Shown: piece by piece, positions 36,271 to 47,900 of the stretch
How positions within the stretch are numbered: the first letter of the stretch is position 1
Layout: each line of letters opens with the position of its first letter
From: Helichrysum umbraculigerum
Taxonomy: Eukaryota; Streptophyta; Magnoliopsida; Asterales; Asteraceae
Direction of reading: 5' to 3'
Length of the DNA: 64,000 nucleotides
NCBI GenBank assembly: GCA_949592205.1
Contig: CATIUR010000014.1
Coordinates: forward strand, 1,364,001 to 1,428,000
Program-made: the position numbers and the translations under genes
Notes under the pieces: generated by a model
Seen by the model: the letters and a program-made list of their open reading frames with translations, nothing else
Databases searched by the model: none
What the model was told of the DNA's origin: nothing

Positions 36271-38816
36271 TGTAACACTCCGCAAATTTGAACACGATTA
36301 TTAATATTAATCACTTGCATTATTAGGCTAATTCCCTACTTGAGTGAATTCACAACACATTTTAGAGGTAAGTCTAGCATAGCCCAACTAGATAATACGC
36401 GTAGTATTACGTATTCGTAATTAGTTGTAATTACGTACTGAACAAATTGAAAACAAACGCGACAAAAACATACGACTGTTGGTGAACAAAATTATTTAAT
36501 AAAACAAAGTTATTAAATAACGTCATTTACAATTTAATATTATGTCGATAATATTTACATAACATTTTATAACATAAAACGTCAACTCGTATAACTAAAA
36601 TAAAACAAAGATTTAAAAACCTTATAATTAAATTTTATAAACTCATAAAAAGATCTTAATTAAAAATATAATGAAAAATGTAATTTAAAAATATATTAGT
36701 TAAAATAATGTAACATTTAACGATCGGGTAAACAAACACGGGACGAAAACGCAGGAGATGAAAAGTGGGACAAAACCACCTTCCATCTCCATCTTTTCTT
36801 TCATTTTCATTTCATTCTCACCAAAAACACACACACTTTCTCTCAACCAAATCCACACCAAAAATTCGGATTCACAAATCAACCCACAAAAGTTACATTT
36901 TCGGAATCCTCTTGAGCTAAGGAACAACATTAACAAAAGCCGTATCATCATCTTCTTCCTCAATCGGTCACGATTCGCAATTGTAAGAAATTTCTAAAAA
37001 CTTAGATTTACTCGTTTTTAGGTGTTATATGGGTGTAATATTGAACCTACAACTTTGTTTTAACTATATAATGGAGAAAATCAAGGTTTTATGACCGGAA
37101 AACATGTTAAAATCGGGTTTTGGCCGGAAAAATCACGGCAGTCGCTGCTACTGCCTGGGTGTTCATCTTTGCGACACAACGACTGTGTCGCATATAGTGT
37201 CGCATAAACCATCCATGCGACACAACCATTGTGTCGCATGTTGTGTCGTACCATTGTGTCGTAGAATCTCTGCGACACAACCCTAGTGTCGCTATTGAAT
37301 TAGCATCGATCACCTATGTGACACAACCCTTGTGTCGCATAGCCCTTGTGTCGCACCCTTATGCGACACAACCATTGTGTCGCATAACCACATTAGTGTC
37401 GCATACTGTGTCGCAGAAAACAGAAATTTTGCAAACTCTTTTTACACCAAGTGTCGAACTTAACCGATAACGAATACTTGCATACGATACTATATGTGAA
37501 CTTTACAAACAGTACAAACACTAGCATGGATGATTAACTTAGACATCCACATACTTATTAAATCTCGTACGTTTAGGACGTTAGGAGATTCTGGACTGTA
37601 CTTGGGCTTAGGTTTGCTAGCACTCGCACAACTACTTAACTCAACAGGTGAGTTCACAGCCCCTACTTTTACTGTTTTTAACTACTTTTGGGGTGGAAAA
37701 CATAGTCAACTGCTTTACTGATTTACTGATTGCCATAACTGCTCTTACTATATGATTATTTATCATACTGTTTACTCGAACAATTAGAATACTTGAACTG
37801 TTAAACTGTTATACAAACTATCACATAACTGTTTTTGGTACACTTATACCAACTGCTTATAACTGCGGTCAACTACTACAACTGTCCGTACGAAATGACT
37901 TTCCATACAAAACTATTATCACTATGTGAAACACATTTAGTATCTTACCGGAGAACGACCGGTACATATTGGTAACTTGTCGGAGAACGACCGACGCTAA
38001 CATGGTATCTTACCGGAGAACGACCGGTACTAACATTGTATCTCGCCGGAGAACGACCGGTGCTAACTTGGTATCTTACCGGAGAACGACCGGTACATTT
38101 GGTAACTAGTCGGAGAACGACCGACTCAAACTTTAAAACTACTGGAGAACGACCAGCAACACGTTTTCAAACATATGATTTTGGGTAACGTCCCAACACA
38201 ACTATTTTCGGGCAACATCCCACGTAAACCGCATTTTGGGTAACGTCCCAACACAACTGATTTTGGGCAACATCCCACATAAACCGAAACTTTTGGGCGA
38301 ATAACCCACTAAACTTATACTTTGGATGACGATCCACTAAACATTACTCGACTATTATGGCAATTACTATTTATGAACGTATTTGGTTCAACAACTATGA
38401 CTACAAAACTTGAAACAATAACTTACAACATAAAAACATGTGAATTCACTCAACCTCGTTGTTGACTTTTACTATGTTTTTCAGGGAATTAGCTGCGCAT
38501 GTAAGAATCGCCAACACATGGAGAATTAGGCGACCCGTGAAGCTTTAGGATGCCAACTTTTTGGAAAAACATATGGATTTCTCTAGTATAACTGAAACTG
38601 TTTTGTCATATTCTAGAAATCCACTTTTGTATACATATTACTTTTAACTTGTACGATTTGATAAAATCGTAAATCTTGCAATTAATACTTTTGGCATCTT
38701 AATATAATTTGTTCTGTTGTAATCATAAGCTCTGATAAGTATGCATGCTTTATTATTGTGACACCCCAGTACTTTAACTAAATGTTTCCGCTCAACGACT
38801 TTTTGGGGGTGTTACA
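36271..38816 (+). repeat. Gypsy-2 3' LTR
   Basis: 2,546 bp copy of 31793-34338 with the same hairpin arrays (37170-37416, 37944-38158, 38178-38340). Confidence 0.96.
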
Positions 38817-38965
38817 TATTTGTTCCGGCGTTTGATGGATTAAAGGCTTCCACGACATTACCTAAAGCTTCATCTGTTGTTGTTTCTTCACCTTTTAGAA
38901 GAAGTTTGACTATCAAGTCAACTCGTGGTTTAGTGGTTAAAGCTGCTACTACTATTGCTCAAAAG
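38817..38965 (+). pseudogene. Transit-peptide-like exon split by Gypsy-2
   Basis: An acceptor TTTTAG at 31781-31786 is followed by GTATTT, then Gypsy-2, then the exon continues at 38822. Read through, it gives FVPAFDGLKASTTLPKASS, VVVSSPFRRSLTIKS and TRGLVVKAATTIAQK, then a donor AAAAG|GTTTAA at 38966. The Ser/Thr/Lys/Arg-rich, acid-poor text ending VVKAA resembles a chloroplast transit peptide with its cleavage site. The parent gene is not identified. No downstream exon was found. Confidence 0.55.
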
Positions 38966-39659
38966 GTTTAATTTTTGTACCAATTTTTTATCTTGTTAGA
39001 CAATTGCTTACATTTTCTGTACCTGTTATCATTTTGATATATTACCTTAAAAATGAGTTGTTAGGTTATCTTAAGTTTGTTGTTATTGATAAAATTTGTT
39101 TTGGTGGTATGTTTTACAATGGCAGACTTGTTATCATAGCTTTTTAGATTGTGTTTGAATATCGGTTTATCAAGAGAATAAGAAGTAGATAGTTAGCCTA
39201 TTTGATAATTATTTGATTAATGAATAAGTTGATAGTTGATTTTGACATTTATTCTTAACAATATGCGACTTCTTAACATTGTTTTTAATATGCATTTTTA
39301 AACAAGAAAAGTATACCACAATTGATCAAACATCGAAATTAACAAAGTAAGTACAGATGTACATGATGAAAGCAAACATAAGTATAATTACATTACTAGT
39401 TATCTAATACAATATGTGTCTATTCAATAACGTATAGGCTGATTTCTCGGACAGGTGGTAGGGCGTTATGTGGAGGCAAACATAAGTATAACAACATATA
39501 ATGTATGGACACCAACAACATACTCTTCATTTTAAGTAAAAACACAAAGATCCAGTACTACTAAATTGCAGTCAATTTATATTTCTAAAAAAATGAGGTT
39601 TTTCTTTGTAAACGTAATTATCCGAGATCTATTATGCATATCAGGTTTACACTACCTTA
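38966..39659. other. AT-rich intron-like DNA
   Basis: No frame, repeat or insertion recognised. Confidence 0.5.
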
Positions 39660-40890
39660 AAACTTAAAATGCAGTAACTTAAATGTAAAATGCAGTAAGT
39701 TTTCGATATCTACTTTTTTTAGATAAGTTATTCACCAACTTAACATAAAATACAGTAACATAAACATAGAATGCAGTGAATTTTTAATCTATTTTTTTAT
39801 ATCAGTTTTACATGAGCTTAAAAAATGTAAAATTCTGTAATTTAAACGTAAAATGCAGTAGTTTAAATGTAATTATTTTGCAGTAACTTAAACTTAAAAT
39901 GCAGTAAGTTTTTGAGATCTACTATTTCAGATCAATCTTTTACCACCTTAAAACATAAAATGCAGTAACATAAACGTAAAATGCAGTAATTTTTTTATAT
40001 ATATTTTTTCATATTAATTTTCCACGAACTTAAGATATGTAAAATAAAGTAATTAAAACTTAAAATGCAGTAGTTTAAATGAAAAATGCAGTGTTTTTTT
40101 TTATAATATTTTTCATATTAGTTCTCAACCACATTAAACTTAAAATGCAGTAACTTAAACTTATAATGCGGTAACTTAAACATAAAAAGAAGTAAGTTTT
40201 CAAGATCTAGTTTTCATATCAGTTTTCAATCTCCTTAAACATAAAATGCAGTAACTTAAACTTAAAATGCAGTAATTTTTGAGATCTACTATTTCAGATC
40301 AATCGTTTAGCACATTAAATTATAAAATGCAGTAACATAAACGTAAAATGCAGTAATTTTTTTATATATTTTTTTTCATATTAGTTTTCCACGAGCTTAA
40401 GATATGTAAAATAAAGTAATTAAAACTTAAAATGCAGTAGTTTAAACCTAAAATACAGTGTGTTTTTTTTAAATCTATTATTCATATCAGTTTTCCACCA
40501 CATTAAACTTAAAATGCAGTAGTTAAGTAAAATGCAGTAAGTTTTCGATATCTCTTTTTTAGATATGTTTTTCACCACCTTAAACATAAAAATACAGTAA
40601 CATAAACGTAGAATGCGTGATTTTTTATCTATTTTTTCATATTAGTTTTACATGAGCTTAAAAAATGTAAAATGCGGTAATTAAAACATAATAATGCAGT
40701 AGTTTAAACATAACGTGCAGTATTTTTTTTAAATCTATTATTCATATCAGTTTTCCACCACATTAAACTTAAAATGCAGTAACTTAAAATGTTAAATGTA
40801 GTAATTTAAATGTAAAATTGAATGATTTAACTGAAATCTATTTTGCATATCAGTTTTACACCACCTTAAAAGTTAAAATGCGGTAACTTA
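39660..40890. repeat. AAAATGCAGTAA repeat array (right arm)
   Basis: About 25 copies of (T/C)AAAATGCAGTAA separated by variable AT-rich spacers such as TTAAACGTAAAATGCAG, with longer near-repeats (for example 39900-40110 against 40260-40450). Inverse orientation to 31380-31792; a related array forms a foldback at 62806-63480. Confidence 0.92.
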
Positions 40891-41035
40891 AACGTTTCAG
40901 ATCAATTTTTTCACCCTAAAAGTTTAATGCATGTGTCTCCAAATTCGTTCGGCATCGACGCATAGAAGCTCTGGTTCCTTGTGTAATCGATCAAGAGTGA
41001 ATGAAAGTAGTTCCGATACGTACGGCTGTTGAGAA

Positions 41036-41098
41036 ATGGAAGCTAACGATAGCAGTTCTGCCATTGTTTCTTCTATTGATAAACTCCTCGAATCGATG
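41036..41098 (+). pseudogene. Start-exon-like fragment, unidentified
   Basis: ATG at 41036 reads MEANDSSSAIVSSIDKLLES then M and meets a donor ATG|GTAAAT at 41099. The codon use looks coding and it lies on the same strand as the neighbouring captured pieces. The family is not recognised and the piece is short, so a chance frame is possible. Confidence 0.35.
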
Positions 41099-41935
41099 GT
41101 AAATTGTTTTTATTAAGTTGCATTTTCACCATCTATAGCTCAATCACTTCCACCTTAAATTATGACTGAATTGTTAATATCAAACAAAATAAACTATTTT
41201 TACCTACCTATACATATAAAATTAAGTAAGTAGATAACATTATTATGTTAAATCATAGCTCAACAAATAACAATTTATTCCTAAACATGATCAAGCAAAA
41301 CAAAATAACAAAGAAATACAAGATAAATATGTCAAATTAAATAGATACTTACATAAACAGTAGCCATAATATTATTGATACGAACAAACACATAAATAAG
41401 AAATTAACCGAAGACATTTCCACAGATCAAAGTCTTTTTCTTTTGTTTCAACATCAATTTAAACGTGTATACAAAAAATGTTGAAGCCTCATAAGCAGTA
41501 GTTAAGCAAACCAACAAAAACACTTTAAGGCCTCATGATCATATCATATTACAAAACTGTGAATGATTCATCAATTAATCAACACATTTTCTTCTACAAA
41601 TCCTTATATTCTATAACAACAGTTCCTTATACTTTCTATCTTCTAACATTATTCTATACTTCTATCAAGATGTAAAGTTTCTAGACAACGGAAGACTCGA
41701 CTTACTTGAAGGCTTTTTAAAGCGTGAAAACCTTCTAACAACATTTAATTTCCTCTTAATAACGGGGACCTTTTTCGATACAGCTCGCCATGTCATCTGC
41801 ACAGCCATTGTCCCTTGAAAGGTACTGGTACTCAAAGAAGTGTTCAACTTCTTTAAGTTTCTTCCACTTTTGTGTCCACTCTTTCATGATACTTCTTATA
41901 AAGGTTTATAAGAAAGTTTTCTTTCAGAGCATCTG
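41099..41935. other. Intron-like DNA
   Basis: AT-rich. A minus-strand frame of 60 codons at 41665-41847 (rich in K, R and S) has no recognisable motif and is not called. Confidence 0.45.
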
Positions 41936-41939
41936 AAAG

Positions 41940-42255
41940 TTTTCAACCAAATCAGCCTCACCGGCGCAATGATTTATCACCGTCGTCCTCATGAGCCAAA
42001 GCCGTCGCCGAATCGGAGCTCCGGAAAAAGAAGAAATCATTGGAAAAACACTCGTTACTTGACGAATCGTCGCTAGACAATCCGGATCTAGGTCCGTTTT
42101 TACTGAAGCTCGCGCGTGATACAATCGCGTCCGGTGATGGACCGATTAAGGCTTTGGATTATGCTCTCCTTGCATCGAAGTCGTTTGAGCGATGTGCAAT
42201 TGAAGGTGAACCTAGTCTTGATCTGGCGATGTGTTTGCAATCTGTGAAATTGTGA
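41940..42255 (+). pseudogene. Kinesin light chain-related (KLCR/CMU type) N-terminal fragment
   Basis: From 42040 the frame reads LEKHSLLDESSLDNPDLGPF, LLKLARDTIASGDGPIKALD, YALLASKSFERC and LDLAMCLQSVKL. This is the conserved entry to the TPR region of plant kinesin-light-chain-related proteins, which link microtubules to the plasma membrane and cellulose synthase tracks. Just upstream, in another frame, EPKPSPNRSSGKRR is the basic Ser/Pro linker that precedes it, so a one-base shift lies near 42025. The homology ends at CLQSVKL with a stop (42253-42255), before the first full TPR. It is a captured and damaged fragment. Confidence 0.8.
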
Positions 42256-43510
42256 ATTGATTGATTTGGGGATTTTAGAATAATAAACTAAAATTGTAAT
42301 ATTAAAATATGTTTTGCGGTCAGATCCAAAAGTTTGAAAATTGTATAAAACTAGTCCCTGGTTGTGACACCCCCAAATTTAATGATTTGCGGAAGCTCGA
42401 TTTGGGTGTCACTAATCAATATACAAAGCACATAAGATATAATGAACGACCACTATATGCGTCGTTTTAAACTTGTATAGATACAGTAAATGTTTACATC
42501 AAAATATAGTTACATTAGCTCGGTTCCTGAAATTTAGAGATTACATAGCATAATTACTTTTACAAAATATAATAATGCAGTCCAATCTCTAGTTGTATGT
42601 ATGCTGACTCGAGCTAATAATTCCTGCTTGTGCAGCCAAACTACTGCTGGGTACCTGTGATAAATACTAAAATGGGTCAGCGAAAACGCTGGTGAGCTCA
42701 CAGGTTTGTATGTCAATGTATAGTTGTCAGAACCGCAAGATTTATATTGAATTTAAAATGCAATTAAGCAAAATAAAAGTTATACTGTCCATGAGCACAT
42801 AGTCTGAGCTTAACTTGATTTGTCAGGCCCAATTAAGGAAACCTAACTTGAAATGCCTCCTACGAGTGTCTAATTCACACTCGTCTTCCCAAATGCTAAT
42901 ACATCCGTTTGACCGGTTAGTGCGTGCTAACCCGGATGAGGATTGTCAATCCTATATGATATCATATACTAACATTCACGCTATAAAATACTAGAGACTA
43001 TGCTTATGGAGGACTTTAAATTGATTAGCTTGAAACTCATGTAGTATTTGAAGTTTGGCACTTGCGTTCTACTTGTAAAACAAAATCGAGTAGTAATATC
43101 ACACCCCTAGTTGTAAAGCAGTGAAAACGGGGCTATGAAACTCACCTGAGTCTTGAAGTGTTTAATTTAATAAACTTGAAGTAATTAGCAGTGAATTGAT
43201 GTCCAAAGACTTGAAACCTGAATGTGTTCACGACACTTGATTGTTATTAATTGTACCGGTATCTCGAAAGACTACCTTTGTAGTTGTTATACAACTTTAT
43301 ATATATGCCCAAATTACTACGATTTGGTTGATTGAATTGATACAAGTTACATCGACTTGTTTGATTCTGAAATATGTTTGAAAACATGTACGGCCCGTTG
43401 GTGACGGATTTGTAATAATAATCTCAACTATTATTATTTTTATTTCGTGGCGTTTTACTTGAAAAATGTGTTTTGATTATGTTTTAGAAGCCGTTACGGA
43501 ATCTAAGTAC

Positions 43511-43598
43511 GGGGGTCCGGGGGCAGCGCCCCTGGTAGCGGGGTCCAAGGGGCGGCAGCCCCTGGCGGGGTCCAAGGGGCAGAGCCCCTGGCTGGGGT
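43511..43598. repeat. GC-rich hairpin triplet in Gypsy-3 LTR
   Basis: GGGGC/GCCCC arms enclose short loops three times: GGGGCAGCGCCCC, GGGGCGGCAGCCCC and GGGGCAGAGCCCC, spaced by GGGGTCCAA. Copy at 50989-51076, where one arm has a C to G change (AGAGCCCGTGG). Confidence 0.88.
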
Positions 43599-43733
43599 CG
43601 AGCTACCAGGTCAGCTTGGAAAATTTTTATTTCTACTATATTGCTTTGACGAAAACGCATCTGGGATCTGAATTCGGGTAAAATCGAGTGATAAATTTCG
43701 AGTCTCGACACTTAGTAAAAATCTGCTGTTTTA

Positions 43734-44019
43734 TGCGACACAATCATGCGACACTAAATGGATTATGCGACACAAGGGTTGTGTCGCATAGGAGTGCGAC
43801 ACAATGTCCATACTACACAAGGGTTGTGTCGCATGGATGCGAAATGCTGATTCAACAGCGACATAATGATTGTGTCGTATGGGGTATGCGACATAGTGGT
43901 TGTGTCGCAGGACTTACGACACTAATTCTCGGGTACGACACAAGATACGACACAAGGGAGTTTATGCGACACAAAGGCCAAAATACGACACAACATGCGA
44001 CACAAGGCTTGTGTCGCAT
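43734..44019. repeat. GCGACACAA hairpin cluster in Gypsy-3 LTR
   Basis: At least five inverted pairs with arms such as TATGCGACACAA and TTGTGTCGCATA around loops GGG or GGC. Copy at 51212-51498. The arms equal those in the Gypsy-2 LTRs although the surrounding LTR sequence differs. Confidence 0.92.
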
Positions 44020-44914
44020 GGATGAACACCAGCCCAGAAAGTCCGGCTGTTACGATTTTTCCGGCCAAAAATCCGTTTTAAACCCGTTTTCAAGCTGTAA
44101 TTTCGTGTTCTATACATTGTAATGGACATATACTAGTTATAATAACAACCACAAATGAAAAATACTAAGAATCGAGAGGTTTCGGGATTTTGTCGGAAAC
44201 TTACAATTTGCCGAAATGAAAATCCGGAAAGGTAGCGTTGTAGATCGTAGCGAGGTGGTCGTGAATCTCTAAAAATATTGATGATCCGGTTGCGTTTCGT
44301 GGTGTTATTTGCGAATTTCGTTGATTTTTGGTGTTGGAGGTGATAGAGAGAAAATAAGAGAGGAGAGAGAGAAAGAAATTGAGAAATGAAAGAAAAAGAG
44401 AAAGAGATGGTGGTTTTGGGTGGGAGTTCCAAATTCTCAGTCTGCGCCTCCGCGCTCCGTGTGGTGTTCGTTTTCTCCGTTGTTCAAACGTTAAATAATT
44501 ATTTTATAGGTTTTAATATACTTTTTAAATTACTAACTATTGTAAGAATGTTTTATGTAATATTTTACCAGATATCTAATTGTTTTGTGAAATTACATTT
44601 TATTCGCGTTTATATTAATTGTGTGATAAAACTTGGATACTAAATATTATAACAAATAATATTCTAAATAAAGTTGCGTTATTAAATAATATTTGTATTA
44701 CTTAATAAAATTGTTCACCAACGTCCGTATTTATTGTGTCGAAATTCATTCGATTTGAGACTCATACGATTTAAACAAACCGTATAATTGTAGATATATA
44801 TTCAACAATATATATATAATAATTGATACATTAATTAGCCTAACACAGAACTAATTACATGTATTAAAGCTTGATTAGGCACTAAATTCTAGTCCTAAAT
44901 TGACGGTTGTCACA

Positions 44915-44926
44915 TTCTCCCCCTGT
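44915..44926 (-). promoter_or_regulatory. Gypsy-3 polypurine tract
   Basis: Minus strand reads AACAGGGGGAGAA up to the LTR start; plus-strand DNA priming site. Confidence 0.88.
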
Positions 44927-44948
44927 TAGAAGAATTTCGTCCCGAAAT

Positions 44949-47900
44949 TTATGTTGAAGTCGTGTTTGACGTTGAATCAGTGAAGAGTTGAGGGTACTTG
45001 AGTCGCATTTGATCCTCCCGTTCCCAGGTGAATTCCGGACCGCGCCGCGAATTCCACCTAACCTTGACAATGGGAATACGACTTTGTTTAAGTTGTTTGA
45101 CCTCACGGTCCATGATTTCAGCGGGTTCCTCAACAAAGCGAAGTTTTTCGTCAACTCGAATTTCATCGAGTGGAATGATAAGTGTCTCATCAGACAGACA
45201 CTTCTTCAGATTTGAAACATGAAATGTGGGATGCACGCTGCTGAGTTCAGTTGGCAGCTGCAATCGATAAGCCACTGGACCAATCCTTTCGAGGATCTCG
45301 AATGGTCCAATGTATCTGGGATTCAACTTCCCTCGTTTGCCAAATCGGATTACGCCTTTCCAAGGCGATACTTTGAGTAAAACTCGATCCCCAACTTGGA
45401 ACTCGAGTGGTTTGCTTCTCACGTCAGCATAACTTTTCTGACGATCACGCGCTGCCTTAAGCTTGTTTTGAATTTCAACGATTCGCTCGGTCGTCTCGTG
45501 AATGATTTCTGGACCTGTGAGTTGGCTATCCCCAACTTCGGTCCAACAGATAGGTGACCGGCACTTACGACCGTACAGTGCCTCGAAGGGTGCAGCTTTG
45601 ATGCTAGTATGATAACTGTTGTTGTACGAGAACTCGCACAATGGTAGATGTTTTTCCCAGTTTACACCGAAGTCTACTACGCAGGCCCGTAGCATGTCTT
45701 CTAGTGTTTGAATGGTTCGTTCACTTTGGCCGTCTGTTTGAGGATGGTATGCGGTACTCATGTCAAGTCGAGTACCCAAGGATTTTTGAAGTGATTGCCA
45801 AAATTGTGAAGTGAAACGACTATCTCTATCGGAGATAATTGAGATTGGAACACCGTGTTTGGTCACGATTTCCTTCAGATAAATGTTGGTGAGGCGTTCC
45901 ATTTTGTAGGATTCCTTGATTGCCAGGAAGTGAGCAGATTTTGTGAGACGATCCACGATCACCCAAATGGAATCGCAACCGCTCGAGGATTTGGGTAGTT
46001 TGGTTATGAAGTCCATGGCAATTTGTTCCCATTTCCATTCTGGAAGACTGGGTTGTTGAAGTAAACCAGAAGGTTTTTGATATTCGATTTTGACTTTGGA
46101 GCAAGTAAGGCACTTGCTGACATAGGTGGCGATTTCAGCTTTCATGTTCGGCCACCAGTAGAAGTCCTTGATACCGTGGTACATTTTATCGGATCCCGGA
46201 TGGATAGAATATTTGGACTTGTGAGCTTCATCCATCACCAAGTCTCGTAGGTTCCCGAATTTAGGCAACCAGATTCGGTTTGAGAAATACCTAATCCCGT
46301 TAGGTCGGATTTCGAATTGTTTATCCATGCCCCGCAAGGCTTCATCTTTGACATTTTCGGGTTTTAAGGCTTCGAGTTGAGCAGTGAGGATTTGAATGCT
46401 TAAATTGTTGTGAATGGTCATACTGAGGGCTCGAACCCGAAGTGGTTTCACTCGCTCTTTTCGACTGAGGGCGTCAGCAACAACATTTGCTTTGCCTGGA
46501 TGATATTTGAGTTCGCAGTCGTAATCGGTAAGCAACTCAACCCATCGACGTTGCCTCATGTTGAGATCCTTCTGATCGAATATGTGTTGAAGGCTTTTAT
46601 GGTCGGTAAAGATTGTGCATCTGGTACCGTAAAGGTAATGTCTCCAGATTTTGAGGGCAAAAACGACAGCTCCTAACTCGAGGTCGTGGGTGGTGTAATT
46701 CTTTTCATGAATCTTAAGCTGTCGGGAAGCATAAGCTATGACTTTGTCTCGTTGCATGAGCACACAACCGAGACCTTGATGTGAAGCATCGCAGTATACC
46801 ACGAAGTCATCGGTGCCTTCGGGTAATGAGAGGATAGGAGCACTGCAAAGCTTTTGTTTTAAGAGTTGGAATGCCGACTCTTGTTTACCAGTCCAGTCAA
46901 ACTTTTTGTCTTTCTAGGTCAGCGTCGTGAGTGGTATGGCTATCTTGGAGAAATTTTCAATGAATCGTCGATAGTATCCGGCCAGTCCTAAAAACTGCCG
47001 TACTTCGGTCGGAGTGGTTGGCGATTGCCAGTCTTTGATAGCCTCGATTTTTGACGGGTCAACGTGAATCCCCTGACTGTCAATCACATGACCAAGGAAT
47101 TGAACGGTTTTGATCCAGAACTCACACTTAGAGAACTTGGCATAGAGTTCTTCGTGTTTAAGTAGTTCAAGGATGGTTTTGAGGTGTTGCACGTGTTCTT
47201 CTTTGTTTCGTGAATATATGAGGATGTCATCGATAAAGACAATGACAAACTTGTCAAGGTAAGGTTTACACACCCGATTCATAAGGTCCATGAATACAGC
47301 CGGTGCGTTGGTTAGGCCGAATGGCATCACTTGGAATTCGTAATGCCCGTAACGGGTTCTGAAAGCGGTTTTTGGAATATCGGCATCGCGAACACGCAAT
47401 TGGTGATAACCGGATCGGAGATCAATCTTTGAATAACAGCTCGACCCTTGAAGTTGGTCGAACAGGTCATCGATTCGAGGAAGTGGATACCGGTTCTTGA
47501 CAGTTAACTTGTTCAACTCTCGATAGTCGATACACATTCGAAAAGAACCATCTTTCTTCTTAACAAATAGGACCGGAGCTCCCCAAGGTGAAGAACTCGG
47601 CCTGATAAACCCTCGTTCCAGGAGTTCCTGCAACTGGGTGGACAGCTCCTGAAGTTCGGATGGAGCTAAACGGTATGGTGCTCGGGCCACAGGCGCAGCA
47701 CCTGGTACAAGATCGATTGAGAACTCAACCTGTCTTGGTGGTGGTAGACCAGGCAGTTCCTCAGGAAAGACTTCTGGAAAGTCTCGAACGATTGGAACAT
47801 CCTCAAGTCGCTTCTCCTCCGACTTTTTCTCCATGATGTGCGCGAGGATTGATGGATAACCCTTTCTCAGAAATTTCCGGGTTTTAAGACAAGATATGAT

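Larger units (their letters stand above)
31793..38816 (+). mobile_element. Gypsy-2: Gag-only LTR retrotransposon
   Basis: Two 2,546 bp LTRs (31793-34338, 36271-38816) with TG...CA ends and a perfect TATTT duplication (31788-31792, 38817-38821) flank a 1,932 bp internal region that holds an intact gag and no pol. By eye the LTRs differ at roughly 11 positions, so insertion is recent. The primer site is initiator-Met type. It must borrow protease, RT and integrase. It inserted six bases inside the transit-peptide-like exon, right after a splice acceptor. Confidence 0.97.
42363..44914 (-). repeat. Gypsy-3 3' LTR
   Basis: 2,552 bp. Holds a GC-rich hairpin trio (43511-43598), a GCGACACAA hairpin cluster (43734-44019) and a stretch with GAGAGA runs (44340-44400). 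Confidence 0.96.

Noticed and set aside
44386..44643. 85-codon plus-strand frame, present twice (also 51865-52122)
   Set aside because: Both copies lie in the Gypsy-3 LTRs; duplication reflects the LTR pair, not a gene family.
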